From an uncultured Eubacteriales bacterium (lineage in GTDB: Bacteria; Bacillota; Clostridia; Christensenellales; Aristaeellaceae), in NCBI GenBank assembly GCA_902764285.1, contig CACWVN010000006.1, positions 1 to 51,017 of the forward strand: DNA of 51,017 nucleotides, written 5' to 3'. The notes under the pieces were generated by a model. It was not told the DNA's origin. It saw only the letters and a program-made list of their open reading frames with translations, and searched no databases. The stretch's first letter is position 1, and every line of letters begins with the position of its first letter. This document shows positions 18,235 through 25,361 of the stretch, in pieces. A program made the position numbers and the translations under genes.

Positions 18235-19005
18235 TTATTCCTCTGGATCGGCGTCGTCGCCTTCGTCGGCCTCGGCGATCTCCAGATACTTTTCGAATAC
18301 GGCGTCCAGCTCGGCCTCATCTTCGATGGTGGCGTACACGTCGTTGCCGTTCTCGTCTTCCTCGATGCGCATGATGACCAGCTCGTCCTCTTCCACATCC
18401 TCCATCGGCTCCACCGGCGCGAGGCAGATATAGACGCCGCCTTCGTGTTCCAGCGTCATCAGGTGCTCAAACCGCACCTCGTTGCCATCCTCGTCCACCA
18501 GTTCCACGATATTCTCGCGCTCCATGTCCAGATCCTGATTCATGTTCTCGCTCATTGTCCATACTCCTTTTAGATAGATTTTGGGGGATTCTTCGCGCCA
18601 GCCGCCGGCATCCAGGAAGGATTGCAGGATGTAGGTGGCCGCCAGCTTGTCGATGACATCCTTTCGCTTCGCGCGGCGGACGTCCGCCTGCAGCAACACG
18701 TCCCGCGCCAGCTTGGTGGTCATGCGCTCATCCTGAAAGCGCACATTCAAACCCAGCGACGCGAGTTTCTGCGCGAATGCCCGCGCATGGGAAGCCTGAA
18801 AGCCCTCGGTGCCGTTCATGTTCAGCGGCAGTCCGCAGAGCACGCGGTCGGTATCGTACTGCCGGCACAGCTCCATGACCCGGACGGCGTCCCGCTCGAA
18901 GCCCTTGCACCAGATGGTCTCCAGGCCCTGGGCCGTCAGGTCGAGCGGATCGCTGACCGCCACGCCGATCCGCTTTTCGCCGATATCGAGACAAATCACG
19001 CGCAT
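18235..19005 (-). CDS. RuvX (YqgF) fused in frame to YrzB (DUF1292)
   Basis: One open frame of 256 codons joins two proteins that are usually separate. Residues 1-140 are RuvX/YqgF, the RNase H-fold nuclease that matures the 5' end of 16S rRNA. It shows LDIGEKRIGVAVSDP at the N-terminus, GLPLNMNG near 60, and DERMTT with a C-terminal DKLAATYIL segment. From residue 151 (ATG 18555) an acidic DUF1292/YrzB protein of 106 residues follows, with NIVELVDEDGNEV and a very acidic tail. AAGGAG (18569-18564) stands 8 bases before ATG 18555, so YrzB may also be made on its own. A TAA exists one frame away just before the junction, so a one-base indel could have created the fusion. The gene starts 1 base after the aldo/keto reductase stop. 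Confidence 0.8.
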   Translation of the reverse strand: MRVICLDIGEKRIGVAVSDPLDLTAQGLETIWCKGFERDAVRVMELCRQYDTDRVLCGLPLNMNGTEGFQASHARAFAQKLASLGLNVRFQDERMTTKLARDVLLQADVRRAKRKDVIDKLAATYILQSFLDAGGWREESPKIYLKGVWTMSENMNQDLDMERENIVELVDEDGNEVRFEHLMTLEHEGGVYICLAPVEPMEDVEEDELVIMRIEEDENGNDVYATIEDEAELDAVFEKYLEIAEADEGDDADPEE

Positions 19006-19006
19006 A

Positions 19007-19951
19007 TCATATCACCTTTATGCAGAACTGCGGGCACACCTTTGCGCAGTAGCCGCAGAATACGCATTTCGACGAATCGATCCGCGCCCGCCCGTCCACG
19101 ATCTCTATGGCGTGCTGGCGGCACCGGTCGCGGCACCGGCCGCAGCCCTCGCACCAGTCGTGCACCATGATCTGCCGCTGGCGGTGGCGCAGCTTTTCCA
19201 GCTTGTCCGATGCCTGCGCGCTGCCCTCGAAGGCGGCCACATCCGCGTCGATCTCCTCGATGCTCTGCATGCCGATGGCCACGGCGTCCAGCAGGGGGCT
19301 GTTCAGCGCGTATCCCAGCGCTTCCCGGCTGCCGCCGATCAGATGGCCGCCGCCCAGTGGTTTCATGGCGAATATGCCGATGCCGTGTTCGCGGGCGGCG
19401 CGAATGGCCGCTTCCATATCCTCGCGCGTGCCGTCCTGTATGCCGATGCCCGCGGCGTTGATCAGCGGGTGAATGACGTCGATCATCGGAAACCTGGGCG
19501 CGGCGTTGACGCAGGCGCAGAAGTGGGTGCTGACGCCCACCGCGCCGATATGGCCCTTGTCGTGCTGATCCGCCAGATACCGCAGCGCTTCCTCGTGGCC
19601 GCGGAGCGTATACAGCGATTCCTGCTCGTGCAGCATGAACAGGTCGATGAAATCGCGTCCGACGCCGCGGTACGCGCGCTTCAGGGCTTCCTGCGCGGTC
19701 TTTTCGTCGTAGCAGTAGGCCTTGGTGCTGATCACGTAATCCGGCGCATCCCTGAGCGCCAGGCGGATGTGCGGATACGTGCCGTACAGATCGGCGGTGT
19801 CGAGGAACCGGACGCCGCGCTCATAGGCGTAAACCAGCAGCTTTGCGCCTTCCTCGGGCGTCATGCCGCGCTGCAGCGGCGACATCGTCAGCGTGCCGAA
19901 GCACAGCCGGGAAACGGTCAGGCCGGAACGGCCCAGTTTTACTTTCTGCAT
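19007..19951 (-). CDS. aldo/keto reductase with C-terminal 4Fe-4S ferredoxin domain
   Basis: An oxidoreductase of 314 residues. The TIM-barrel AKR part (1-250) shows the family start LGRSGLTVSRLCFGT, catalytic FLDTADLYG (Asp/Tyr), Lys in VISTKAY and His in LFMLHEQ, with a C-terminal cofactor-binding segment. Residues about 265-314 form a 2x[4Fe-4S] ferredoxin domain with CEGCGRCRDRC and CVFCGYCAKVCP. Such fusions are common in anaerobes, but the substrates are unknown. ATG 19951 has no good Shine-Dalgarno site, unlike nearly all neighbours. The gene is inserted between ireB and ruvX, which normally adjoin in Firmicutes, and is separated from ireB by a perfect 17-base inverted repeat. It is coupled to ruvX by a TGA-T-ATG junction. 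Confidence 0.9.
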   Translation of the reverse strand: MQKVKLGRSGLTVSRLCFGTLTMSPLQRGMTPEEGAKLLVYAYERGVRFLDTADLYGTYPHIRLALRDAPDYVISTKAYCYDEKTAQEALKRAYRGVGRDFIDLFMLHEQESLYTLRGHEEALRYLADQHDKGHIGAVGVSTHFCACVNAAPRFPMIDVIHPLINAAGIGIQDGTREDMEAAIRAAREHGIGIFAMKPLGGGHLIGGSREALGYALNSPLLDAVAIGMQSIEEIDADVAAFEGSAQASDKLEKLRHRQRQIMVHDWCEGCGRCRDRCRQHAIEIVDGRARIDSSKCVFCGYCAKVCPQFCIKVI

Positions 19952-19996
19952 GCGTGTCTTGGATTATGCGGCGTTCCGACAAGGAACCCTTTCACG

Positions 19997-20034
19997 GATC
20001 GAGGCTGGAAATAGCCGTATTTCCAGCCTCGATC
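19997..20034. repeat. perfect 17-base inverted repeat with a 4-base loop
   Basis: Arms 19997-20013 and 20018-20034 are exact reverse complements (GATCGAGGCTGGAAATA type) around GCCG. It lies between ireB and the aldo/keto reductase on the minus strand. No U-run follows on either strand, so it is not a textbook intrinsic terminator, though the stem is strong enough to act as an attenuator or RNA-end stabiliser. Confidence 0.8.
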
Positions 20035-20080
20035 ATTCAACTTCTATCGCGGTGCTGTGTGAATGCTGATCGATAGACGT

Positions 20081-20344
20081 TTATTTGTCGTGCTCGACGA
20101 TATAGAAGCGCACAAATTCCTCCAGCAACTCATCCCGTTCAAGCCGGCGTATCAGCGACCGGGCGTTGTTGTAGCTGGTTATGTAGGTGGGATCGCCGGA
20201 AATGATATAGCCCACCATCTGCATGATCGGGTCGTGGCCCTTGGCCTTCAGCGCCTGATAGACGACTTCGATGATTTCAGCCGCAGATTCAGGAGCATCC
20301 GTCGGAATGCGGAAGTGCCGGGTTTCGTCCATTCTGTTGTTCAT
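20081..20344 (-). CDS. IreB family regulatory phosphoprotein (YrzL)
   Basis: UPF0297/IreB protein, 87 residues. In enterococci IreB is phosphorylated by the Ser/Thr kinase IreK at N-terminal threonines and negatively controls cephalosporin resistance. Here DETRHF near residues 6-11 provides the matching Thr. The conserved core is present (DPIMQMVGYIISGDPTYI, then ARSLIRRLERDELLEEFVRFYI). Start ATG 20344 follows GAAAGGCGG; a much longer frame to 21214 is a shadow of the gene upstream. It has a promoter at 20385-20413. In Bacillus the order is alaS-yrzL-yrrK(ruvX)-yrzB; here alaS is absent and an aldo/keto reductase separates ireB from ruvX. Confidence 0.93.
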   Translation of the reverse strand: MNNRMDETRHFRIPTDAPESAAEIIEVVYQALKAKGHDPIMQMVGYIISGDPTYITSYNNARSLIRRLERDELLEEFVRFYIVEHDK

Positions 20345-20384
20345 AGCGCACCGCCTTTCGAACAAAGCATTCACATACACGATA

Positions 20385-20413
20385 ATTATAACACATATCC
20401 GTCGAAAGATCAA
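20385..20413 (-). promoter_or_regulatory. promoter of ireB
   Basis: On the minus strand, TTGATC (20413-20408), 17 bases, TATAAT (20390-20385). It overlaps the last codons of the AI-2E exporter gene, about 40 bases before the ireB start codon. Confidence 0.65.
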
Positions 20414-21456
20414 ATGTTTTCGCTCGTTTTTTCCGCCCTTTGTACAGAAAATTTGTACAGCGCCCGCACCAGCATCATTACGGGCATCGCGAGCAGCATG
20501 CCGGCGACGCCCGCGACCTGCGCGCCGGCGAATATGCCCACCAGCACCAGGCCGGGCGAAAAGCCGGTCAGGCCGCCCATTATGCGCGGCGATATCAGCC
20601 AGCCGTCCGCTTGCTGCACCGCCGCCAGGACGGCCACGGCCATCAGCGTCTTCTGCCAGCCGTCGTTCAGGGCGACCAGCACGGCCGGTATCCCGCCGAT
20701 ATAGGGCCCGAAATAGGGGATCATGTTCAAAAGTCCGACGATCGGCCCAAGGACCAGCGGGCTGCGCACGCCGATCGCCGCCAGACCCGCCGCGGCCAGG
20801 ACCGCGACCGCCAGCGCGATCAGCAGCTGTCCGCGCAGGTATACGCGCAGTTCCCGCAGCAGGCCGTTGCCAAACCCCACCGCGCCGTGGCGGACGGACT
20901 GGGGCAGCAGCATTTCCAGCCGCAGCAGCAGCCGTTCCCGGTCCCGGAGCAGGAAATACGAAAGCGCCAGCGCCAGCGCCGCCCGCGCCGCGATATCCGC
21001 GATATTCGCCGCTGCGGCCATGGCGCCCGCGGCGATATCGGGCAGCGGGGGCAGGACGTCCGCGAGGGACGCATCGGGCACGGCGAAACCCGGCAGCCAG
21101 TCCGACAGCCGGCCGGTGATCTGGCGCGCCCAATCCGAGATCCTCTCCAGGGAATCCGGCAGCGCCTGAGCCAGTCCCGCGATCTCTCTCAGAATCACCG
21201 GCATGGCCAGCCACAGCGCGCCGAAGACCGCCAGCCCGATCGTTGCCAAACCGGCGAGCGCCGCCGCGGATCTCGGCAGCTTTTTTTCAAACTGCCGGCA
21301 CAGCGGCTCGGCCAGGAACGCGACCAGCGCCGCCCCGATCAAAAGCTGCGCGACCTCCAGCAGGACGCGCCGAAAGACTACGGCCGCGACGAACGCCGCG
21401 AGGAACAGCGCGATTCCGATCGCCCTCTTGCGGCGCGGCGCGTATCGGCGAAGCAT
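20410..21456 (-). CDS. AI-2E family transporter (YrrI/YueF-like)
   Basis: Polytopic membrane protein of about 348 residues in the AI-2E/UPF0118 exporter family. About seven or eight hydrophobic segments can be seen, starting with the pair at about 10-55. The family's signature GPIVGLLNMIPYFGPYIGG lies near 255, and a conserved QQADGWLISPRIMGG stretch near 295 supports the call. Members have been linked to autoinducer-2 export or Na+(Li+)/H+ antiport; the substrate here is unknown. The start is uncertain: ATG 21456, or TTG 21459 which is better spaced from GGAG. In Bacillus a homologue (yrrI) sits upstream of alaS-yrzL, so the neighbourhood is conserved here minus alaS. Confidence 0.88.
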   Translation of the reverse strand: MLRRYAPRRKRAIGIALFLAAFVAAVVFRRVLLEVAQLLIGAALVAFLAEPLCRQFEKKLPRSAAALAGLATIGLAVFGALWLAMPVILREIAGLAQALPDSLERISDWARQITGRLSDWLPGFAVPDASLADVLPPLPDIAAGAMAAAANIADIAARAALALALSYFLLRDRERLLLRLEMLLPQSVRHGAVGFGNGLLRELRVYLRGQLLIALAVAVLAAAGLAAIGVRSPLVLGPIVGLLNMIPYFGPYIGGIPAVLVALNDGWQKTLMAVAVLAAVQQADGWLISPRIMGGLTGFSPGLVLVGIFAGAQVAGVAGMLLAMPVMMLVRALYKFSVQRAEKTSENI

Positions 21457-21527
21457 CAAGGCAGATCCACTCCATTCGCGATTGAAAGGCGGGGGAAAGC
21501 CGGCGCGCGCCGGTTCCCCCGGATGCG

Positions 21528-21698
21528 TCACATTTTCTTTGAAAGCTCGTCCGCGCGATCGGAAATCCAGCTTCCCGTCTGCTTGACCTTGCGGTTCCAT
21601 TTCCGCTCCGTCTGCCAGTTCATGACGCCGAAGATCGTCGCCGCCGATCCTCCGATCAGCATTCCCGTTACCAGCCCTTTCATCAAGCCGCTCTTCAT
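21528..21698 (-). CDS. small single-helix membrane protein
   Basis: A 56-residue protein from ATG 21698, following GGAGGAAGGCCAA. It has a glycine-rich membrane helix (about 7-24, with GLVTGMLIGGSAAT), then a basic, Trp-containing segment and a C-terminus ending DELSKKM. The layout resembles YtxH-type small envelope proteins but is too short for a firm assignment. It lies between the PRC-barrel gene (26 bases upstream) and the AI-2E gene, in the same direction, so it is probably cotranscribed. The good ribosome site argues that it is real. Confidence 0.6.
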   Translation of the reverse strand: MKSGLMKGLVTGMLIGGSAATIFGVMNWQTERKWNRKVKQTGSWISDRADELSKKM

Positions 21699-21723
21699 TT
21701 GGCCTTCCTCCATTTCCTTTTTT

Positions 21724-22158
21724 TTACGATGGTTCAACGATCACCTCGCCGGTTTCCCGGTTTACGGTGAAGCGGGTGAAATAGCTTCGTTGATTGAACA
21801 GGTCGTCCCAAACCCCGGCGGAGAGCTCCAGCGCGGTCACGGCGAAGCTGAGTTCGTCGATCCGCGCATTCGTGATCGCGCCGAGCCTGCGCCCGTCGGT
21901 GGAAACCGCGCGCCGGTACAGCGCTGCGGCCTTCATCGGTTTGCGGACGCCAGGCGTGTCGACGATGATGGATGCGTTTCCCAGCATCTCCACGCGCTCC
22001 GCCGGAACATACCGCGTGCCGCGCAGCCCCGCGTCCAGCCAGATTCCCTCCATGCGCGAAAGATCGTCCGAGACGTCCGCCCGGATCATCCGCCCGATTT
22101 TCTTTTCGCGGCATACCACCGGCATGCCGACCATGCCTCGCGCCGTGTGCACATCCAT
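21724..22158 (-). CDS. PRC-barrel domain protein (YrrD-like)
   Basis: A 144-residue soluble protein with two probable PRC-barrel halves: about 8-60 (VGMPVVCREKKIGRMIRADV...GIWLDAG) and about 75-140, where RRAVSTDGRRLGAITNARID is the typical G-K/R-x-L/I-G-x-I pattern. PRC barrels occur in photosynthetic reaction centre H subunits, RimM and sporulation protein YlmC, where they bind proteins or RNA. YrrD of Bacillus is the positional homologue upstream of yrrI-alaS, which supports the call. ATG 22158 has only a weak site (GAGGCG). It is divergent from the two-component system. Confidence 0.75.
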   Translation of the reverse strand: MDVHTARGMVGMPVVCREKKIGRMIRADVSDDLSRMEGIWLDAGLRGTRYVPAERVEMLGNASIIVDTPGVRKPMKAAALYRRAVSTDGRRLGAITNARIDELSFAVTALELSAGVWDDLFNQRSYFTRFTVNRETGEVIVEPS

Positions 22159-22247
22159 CGCCTCGATTCACCGCAAATCCGGCGTTGAATATTATCTGCC
22201 GATGCCGCGCGACGCTTGCGCGGCATATTTTGGCGTTTTGCCAGGCA

Positions 22248-22276
22248 TTGCCGGATCGGAAATCCTGTGATAGAAT
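22248..22276 (+). promoter_or_regulatory. probable promoter of the PhoBR-like operon
   Basis: TTGCCG (22248-22253), 17-base spacer, extended -10 TGATAGAAT (22268-22276). The leader to the response regulator is about 145 bases. A second candidate, an extended -10 TGCTATATT ending at 22396, lacks a spaced -35. Confidence 0.55.
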
Positions 22277-22427
22277 GAAGGAGACCGCGATGGGTTGCAC
22301 CATACGTATGATATGTATATCCCGGGGCGGTTATGCCAACTATTATTCACCGTTCGCGCGGTTAGCCATAGTTTTGACACATATTTCTGCTATATTCAAT
22401 GTATCTATCCGTAAGGAGGACGACGAA

Positions 22428-23144
22428 ATGGAGGAAAAACGCAGCGGATACAGGATACTGGTGGCGGACGATGATCCCAACGTGCACCAGTCGCTGAACG
22501 TCTATTTCCGGCGCGAAGGCTATCAGATCGTATCTGCTTATGACGGTGCTCAGGCGGTCGATGCCGCCCGGAAGGAGCGCCCGGATATCGCCATCCTGGA
22601 TATCATGATGCCGGGCATGGACGGATTGATGGTTTGCAGGGAGATCCGCAGGGAATCGAACCTGCCCATCATCATGCTCACGGCCAAGGGCGATGAATTC
22701 GATAAGTTGCTGGGCCTCGAAATGGGCGCGGATGATTATATTACCAAGCCCTTCAGCCCCCGCGAGGTGCTGGCCCGCGTCAAGGCGGTGCTGCGGCGCA
22801 TGCATGAACTGAAGGATACGGACAAGGCTTCGCATCTGGTGATGGGCAACCTGGATATCGATATGACGGCGTTTACCGTGAAGCTGAACGGCGAACCCGT
22901 TTCCTGCACGCCCAAGGAAACCGAAATCCTCTGGACGCTTGCCAGCAATCCCGGCATGGTATTCAGCCGCGAGCACCTGCTGCAAAGCATCTGGGGCTAC
23001 GATTTCCTGGGTGATACCCGGGCCGTGGACAGCCACATCAAGCGCATACGCGCAAAACTGTGTCTTGCAGGCAACGATTGGGATATCAAGACCGTTTGGG
23101 GCGTGGGATACCGGTTTGAAATCGAGGACGGAGCGCGGTCATAA
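22428..23144 (+). CDS. OmpR/PhoB-family response regulator
   Basis: A 238-residue response regulator. The receiver domain has an acidic pocket D14-D16, phosphoacceptor D58 (ILDIMMPG) and the Lys in YITKPF. A PhoB-type winged helix (about 135-235) carries the GDTRAVDSHIKRIRAKL recognition-helix pattern. I chose ATG 22428 because TAAGGAGG precedes it at the right spacing. The frame stays open upstream to ATG 22290, which also has AAGGAG before it; that form would carry 46 extra, non-conserved residues. It is followed 3 bases later by its kinase. The PAS-containing kinase makes a PhoP/PhoR-like phosphate or cell-envelope role plausible, but no pst genes are nearby. Confidence 0.9.
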   Translation: MEEKRSGYRILVADDDPNVHQSLNVYFRREGYQIVSAYDGAQAVDAARKERPDIAILDIMMPGMDGLMVCREIRRESNLPIIMLTAKGDEFDKLLGLEMGADDYITKPFSPREVLARVKAVLRRMHELKDTDKASHLVMGNLDIDMTAFTVKLNGEPVSCTPKETEILWTLASNPGMVFSREHLLQSIWGYDFLGDTRAVDSHIKRIRAKLCLAGNDWDIKTVWGVGYRFEIEDGARS

Positions 23145-23147
23145 CTA

Positions 23148-24959
23148 ATGCATCTCAGGCGTCGCAAAAAAACGATGAGCATCGGCACCAAGACGCTGCT
23201 CAGCCATATTTCGCTGGCCATCGCCATCATCATCCTGGCGTGCCTGCTCAGCTATGCGCTTTCGTACCAGTATATCCGGCGCAGCCGGATCGACGACCTG
23301 GTTTCAAAGGCGGAGAAGATCGCCGACAGCGCCAGGACGACGCGCGACGGCGGATTCAGCCCCAGCCGGCACGCCGTGCGCATGTTCGAAGGGCTGACCA
23401 ACGCCAAGGTATTCTTCCTGGACGCCGATACGGAGATCGTGCGCATGAGCCAGACCCCGGTCGACGAGGCGGAGGACGCCGACGACCTGCAGTGGGTTGA
23501 GGTCCTGGATACCATCGACCGCGAGTTTGCCGAGCGCATCCTGGCGGGCGAGACGGTTTCCGCGGTTCAGCGGTTTGAATTTGCCCAGGGCGTGATGCTG
23601 TTTGCCGGCACGCCGATCCATGATAAGACCGGCGCGCTGCGCGGCGGCGTGATACTGGCGCAGCCCGTCAAGGAGCTTCGCGTCTTGTCCCGCGGCATCG
23701 TGTTCATCATCGCCATCGTGATCGGAGTTTCCCTGCTGCTCGCGGTGCTCATCTCCATGCAGCAGACGCACGTGCTGGTCGAACCGCTGCAGCGCATTAC
23801 CCGCGCGGCCCGCCAGATGGAAGCCGGCGCCTACGCGCAGCGGATCTCCGGGCTGCCCAACAACGAAATCGGCGATCTTGGCCGCGCTTTGAACTGCATG
23901 TCCGGGAGGCTGACGGACGTCATCCGCAATCTGCGCAAGGAGCGCGACAAGCTGGAACTGGTCATGTCCGGCATCCGCGAAGGGCTGATCGCCGTGGACA
24001 CCAAGTGGCATGTCGTTCACGTCAACGAAGCCTATTTCGAGCTGACGGAACAGGGCGGTGGAGGGGACGTGCTCCCGGAGAGCGCCGAGGATCTCCGCTC
24101 GCTCAGGAACGCGCTCGATGCCTGCATGCGGCAAGGCCAGCCGGAGCAGATCGACTGGATCAATCCTTCCGGGCGCGCGCTGAGCGCCACGGTTTCCCCG
24201 CTTTCGGATTCCGATGACGGCACAGCCACAGTGGGCGCGGTCTGCCTGGTGCGCGACGTGTCCGAAGCGCAGCGCATGGAGCAGCTGCGGCGGGATTACG
24301 TGGCCAATATCTCCCACGAGCTGCGCACGCCGCTGACCGGCATCCGGGGCATGGTCGAGCCGTTGATCGACGGCTGCATCGAAACCGAGCAGGAGCGGCA
24401 GGAATGCTATCGCGTCATCCTGAAGGAGACGATCCGCCTGCAGAAGCTGGTAGGGGAGATGCTGGACATGTCGCGGCTCCAGGACGGCCGGATCAGCGTG
24501 GAGCTGGAACCGATGGAGTTGCCGGGCATCCTGGAAGCGGCGCTGCGCGAAATGCGCCAGATCGCGGACAGCTCGGGCGTATCGCTGCATATGGAGACGG
24601 ACGGTTCTCCGCTGGCGTGCATGGGCAACGAAGGGCGGATCATGCAGGTGCTGGTCATCCTGCTGGACAACGCGCTGAGCTTTACGCCCAGGGGCGGCAG
24701 CGTGACGGTGTTCGCCCGGGACGAAGGGGAACGCGTGGCCGTCGGCGTGCGGGATACCGGCTGCGGCATCGAGCCGAAGGATCTGCCGCTGATCTGGGAG
24801 CGCTTTTACAAGGCCGACCGCTCGCGCATGCGGACGACCGGCACCGGGCTGGGCCTGTCCATCGCCAAGCTGATCGTGGAATTGATGGGCGGAAGTATCG
24901 GTGTTACCAGCAAGCCGGGCAGCGGCTCGGAATTCGTCTTTACGCTGAACAAGCCTTGA
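23148..24959 (+). CDS. PAS-containing sensor histidine kinase, PhoR-like
   Basis: Membrane kinase of 603 residues. TM1 is at about 15-38, then an extracytoplasmic sensor of about 140 residues, and TM2 at about 183-205. HAMP (about 207-258), PAS (about 270-370) and HisKA follow, with His390 in NISHELRTPLTG. The HATPase_c domain has LDNALSFTP, DTGCGIEPKDL and TGTGLGLSIAKL. This is the PhoR/YycG layout. It is coupled to the preceding regulator (3-base gap) and is very likely its partner. ATG 23148 lacks a strong ribosome site; ATG 23175 (MSIGTK) is an alternative with AGGCG upstream. It ends just before a strong terminator that belongs to the opposite-strand tRNA genes. Confidence 0.92.
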   Translation: MHLRRRKKTMSIGTKTLLSHISLAIAIIILACLLSYALSYQYIRRSRIDDLVSKAEKIADSARTTRDGGFSPSRHAVRMFEGLTNAKVFFLDADTEIVRMSQTPVDEAEDADDLQWVEVLDTIDREFAERILAGETVSAVQRFEFAQGVMLFAGTPIHDKTGALRGGVILAQPVKELRVLSRGIVFIIAIVIGVSLLLAVLISMQQTHVLVEPLQRITRAARQMEAGAYAQRISGLPNNEIGDLGRALNCMSGRLTDVIRNLRKERDKLELVMSGIREGLIAVDTKWHVVHVNEAYFELTEQGGGGDVLPESAEDLRSLRNALDACMRQGQPEQIDWINPSGRALSATVSPLSDSDDGTATVGAVCLVRDVSEAQRMEQLRRDYVANISHELRTPLTGIRGMVEPLIDGCIETEQERQECYRVILKETIRLQKLVGEMLDMSRLQDGRISVELEPMELPGILEAALREMRQIADSSGVSLHMETDGSPLACMGNEGRIMQVLVILLDNALSFTPRGGSVTVFARDEGERVAVGVRDTGCGIEPKDLPLIWERFYKADRSRMRTTGTGLGLSIAKLIVELMGGSIGVTSKPGSGSEFVFTLNKP

Positions 24960-25006
24960 CCGCCGCGGCGGAACCTGGCGGCGCGATGCGCGCCTCCGCG
25001 GACGAC

Positions 25007-25045
25007 AAAAAACCTCTCTTGTCTGACAGACGAGAGAGGTTTTTT
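25007..25045. terminator. bidirectional terminator between the kinase gene and the tRNA-Ser genes
   Basis: An 18-pair stem (25007-25024 with 25028-25045, one T-G wobble) around a 3-base loop, with A6 on the left and T6 on the right. It can end both the kinase transcript (plus) and the tRNA transcript (minus). Confidence 0.92.
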
Positions 25046-25046
25046 A

Positions 25047-25138
25047 TGGCGGAGAAGGAGGGATTTGAACCCTCGCGGCAGTTATCCCACCCTACTCCCT
25101 TAGCAGGGGAGCCCCTTCGGCCTCTTGGGTACTTCTCC
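25047..25138 (-). tRNA. tRNA-Ser (GCU anticodon)
   Basis: A 92-base tRNA with acceptor GGAGAAG/CTTCTCC, discriminator G and an encoded CCA. The anticodon loop is CTGCTAA, giving GCU, read for AGC/AGU serine codons. A long variable arm, typical of class II tRNA-Ser, and GGTTCAAATCC in the T loop are present. It lies 12 bases downstream of tRNA-Ser(UGA), in the same transcript. Confidence 0.97.
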
Positions 25139-25150
25139 ACGAGCTCGAAT

Positions 25151-25239
25151 TGGCGGAGAGAGAGGGATTCGAACCCCCGGTGCCTTTCGGCATCACTGGT
25201 TTTCAAGACCAGCGCCTTAAACCACTCGGCCATCTCTCC
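25151..25239 (-). tRNA. tRNA-Ser (UGA anticodon)
   Basis: An 89-base tRNA with acceptor GGAGAGA/TCTCTCC, discriminator G and an encoded CCA. The anticodon loop CTTGAAA gives UGA, reading UCN serine codons. The long variable arm and the GGTTCGAATCC T loop are intact. It is the first gene in a two-tRNA transcript with a consensus promoter. Confidence 0.97.
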
Positions 25240-25260
25240 TGAACCAAACCAGCGACAATT

Positions 25261-25289
25261 ATTATACCAGATAATTTCAGACCTGTCAA
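25261..25289 (-). promoter_or_regulatory. consensus promoter of the tRNA-Ser pair
   Basis: On the minus strand, TTGACA (25289-25284), exactly 17 bases, TATAAT (25266-25261): a full consensus sigma-A promoter, as expected for stable RNA. Confidence 0.93.
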
Positions 25290-25315
25290 CCGTTGGCCGG
25301 CAGTTTTTTCAGCAT

Positions 25316-25350
25316 AAAAAAGCGGTTCCGCCGATCAGGCGAAACCGCTT
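25316..25350 (-). terminator. terminator of the MsmK-type ATPase gene
   Basis: On the minus strand the sequence forms AAGCGGTT-CGCC / GGCG-AACCGCTT, with one mismatch and a 5-base loop, and ends in TTTTTT (25321-25316). It starts 12 bases after the ATPase stop codon. Confidence 0.85.
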
Positions 25351-25361
25351 CGGGTCGTAAA

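Noticed and set aside
20081..21214. Long N-terminal extension of ireB (377 codons)
   Set aside because: The extra part is antisense-like low complexity in the AI-2E exporter gene. The conserved IreB protein starts at 20344 with its own promoter and ribosome site.
22203..22226. TGCCGCGC/GCGCGGCA hairpin followed by TATTTT upstream of the PhoB-like gene
   Set aside because: A terminator here would have no plus-strand gene to end, and the T-run is broken. It is probably incidental GC-rich pairing in the divergent promoter region.
24960..25360. tRNA cluster as a phage or island attachment site
   Set aside because: Both tRNA-Ser genes are intact, but no integrase, direct repeat of a tRNA 3' end or atypical DNA lies next to them; flanking genes are core functions.
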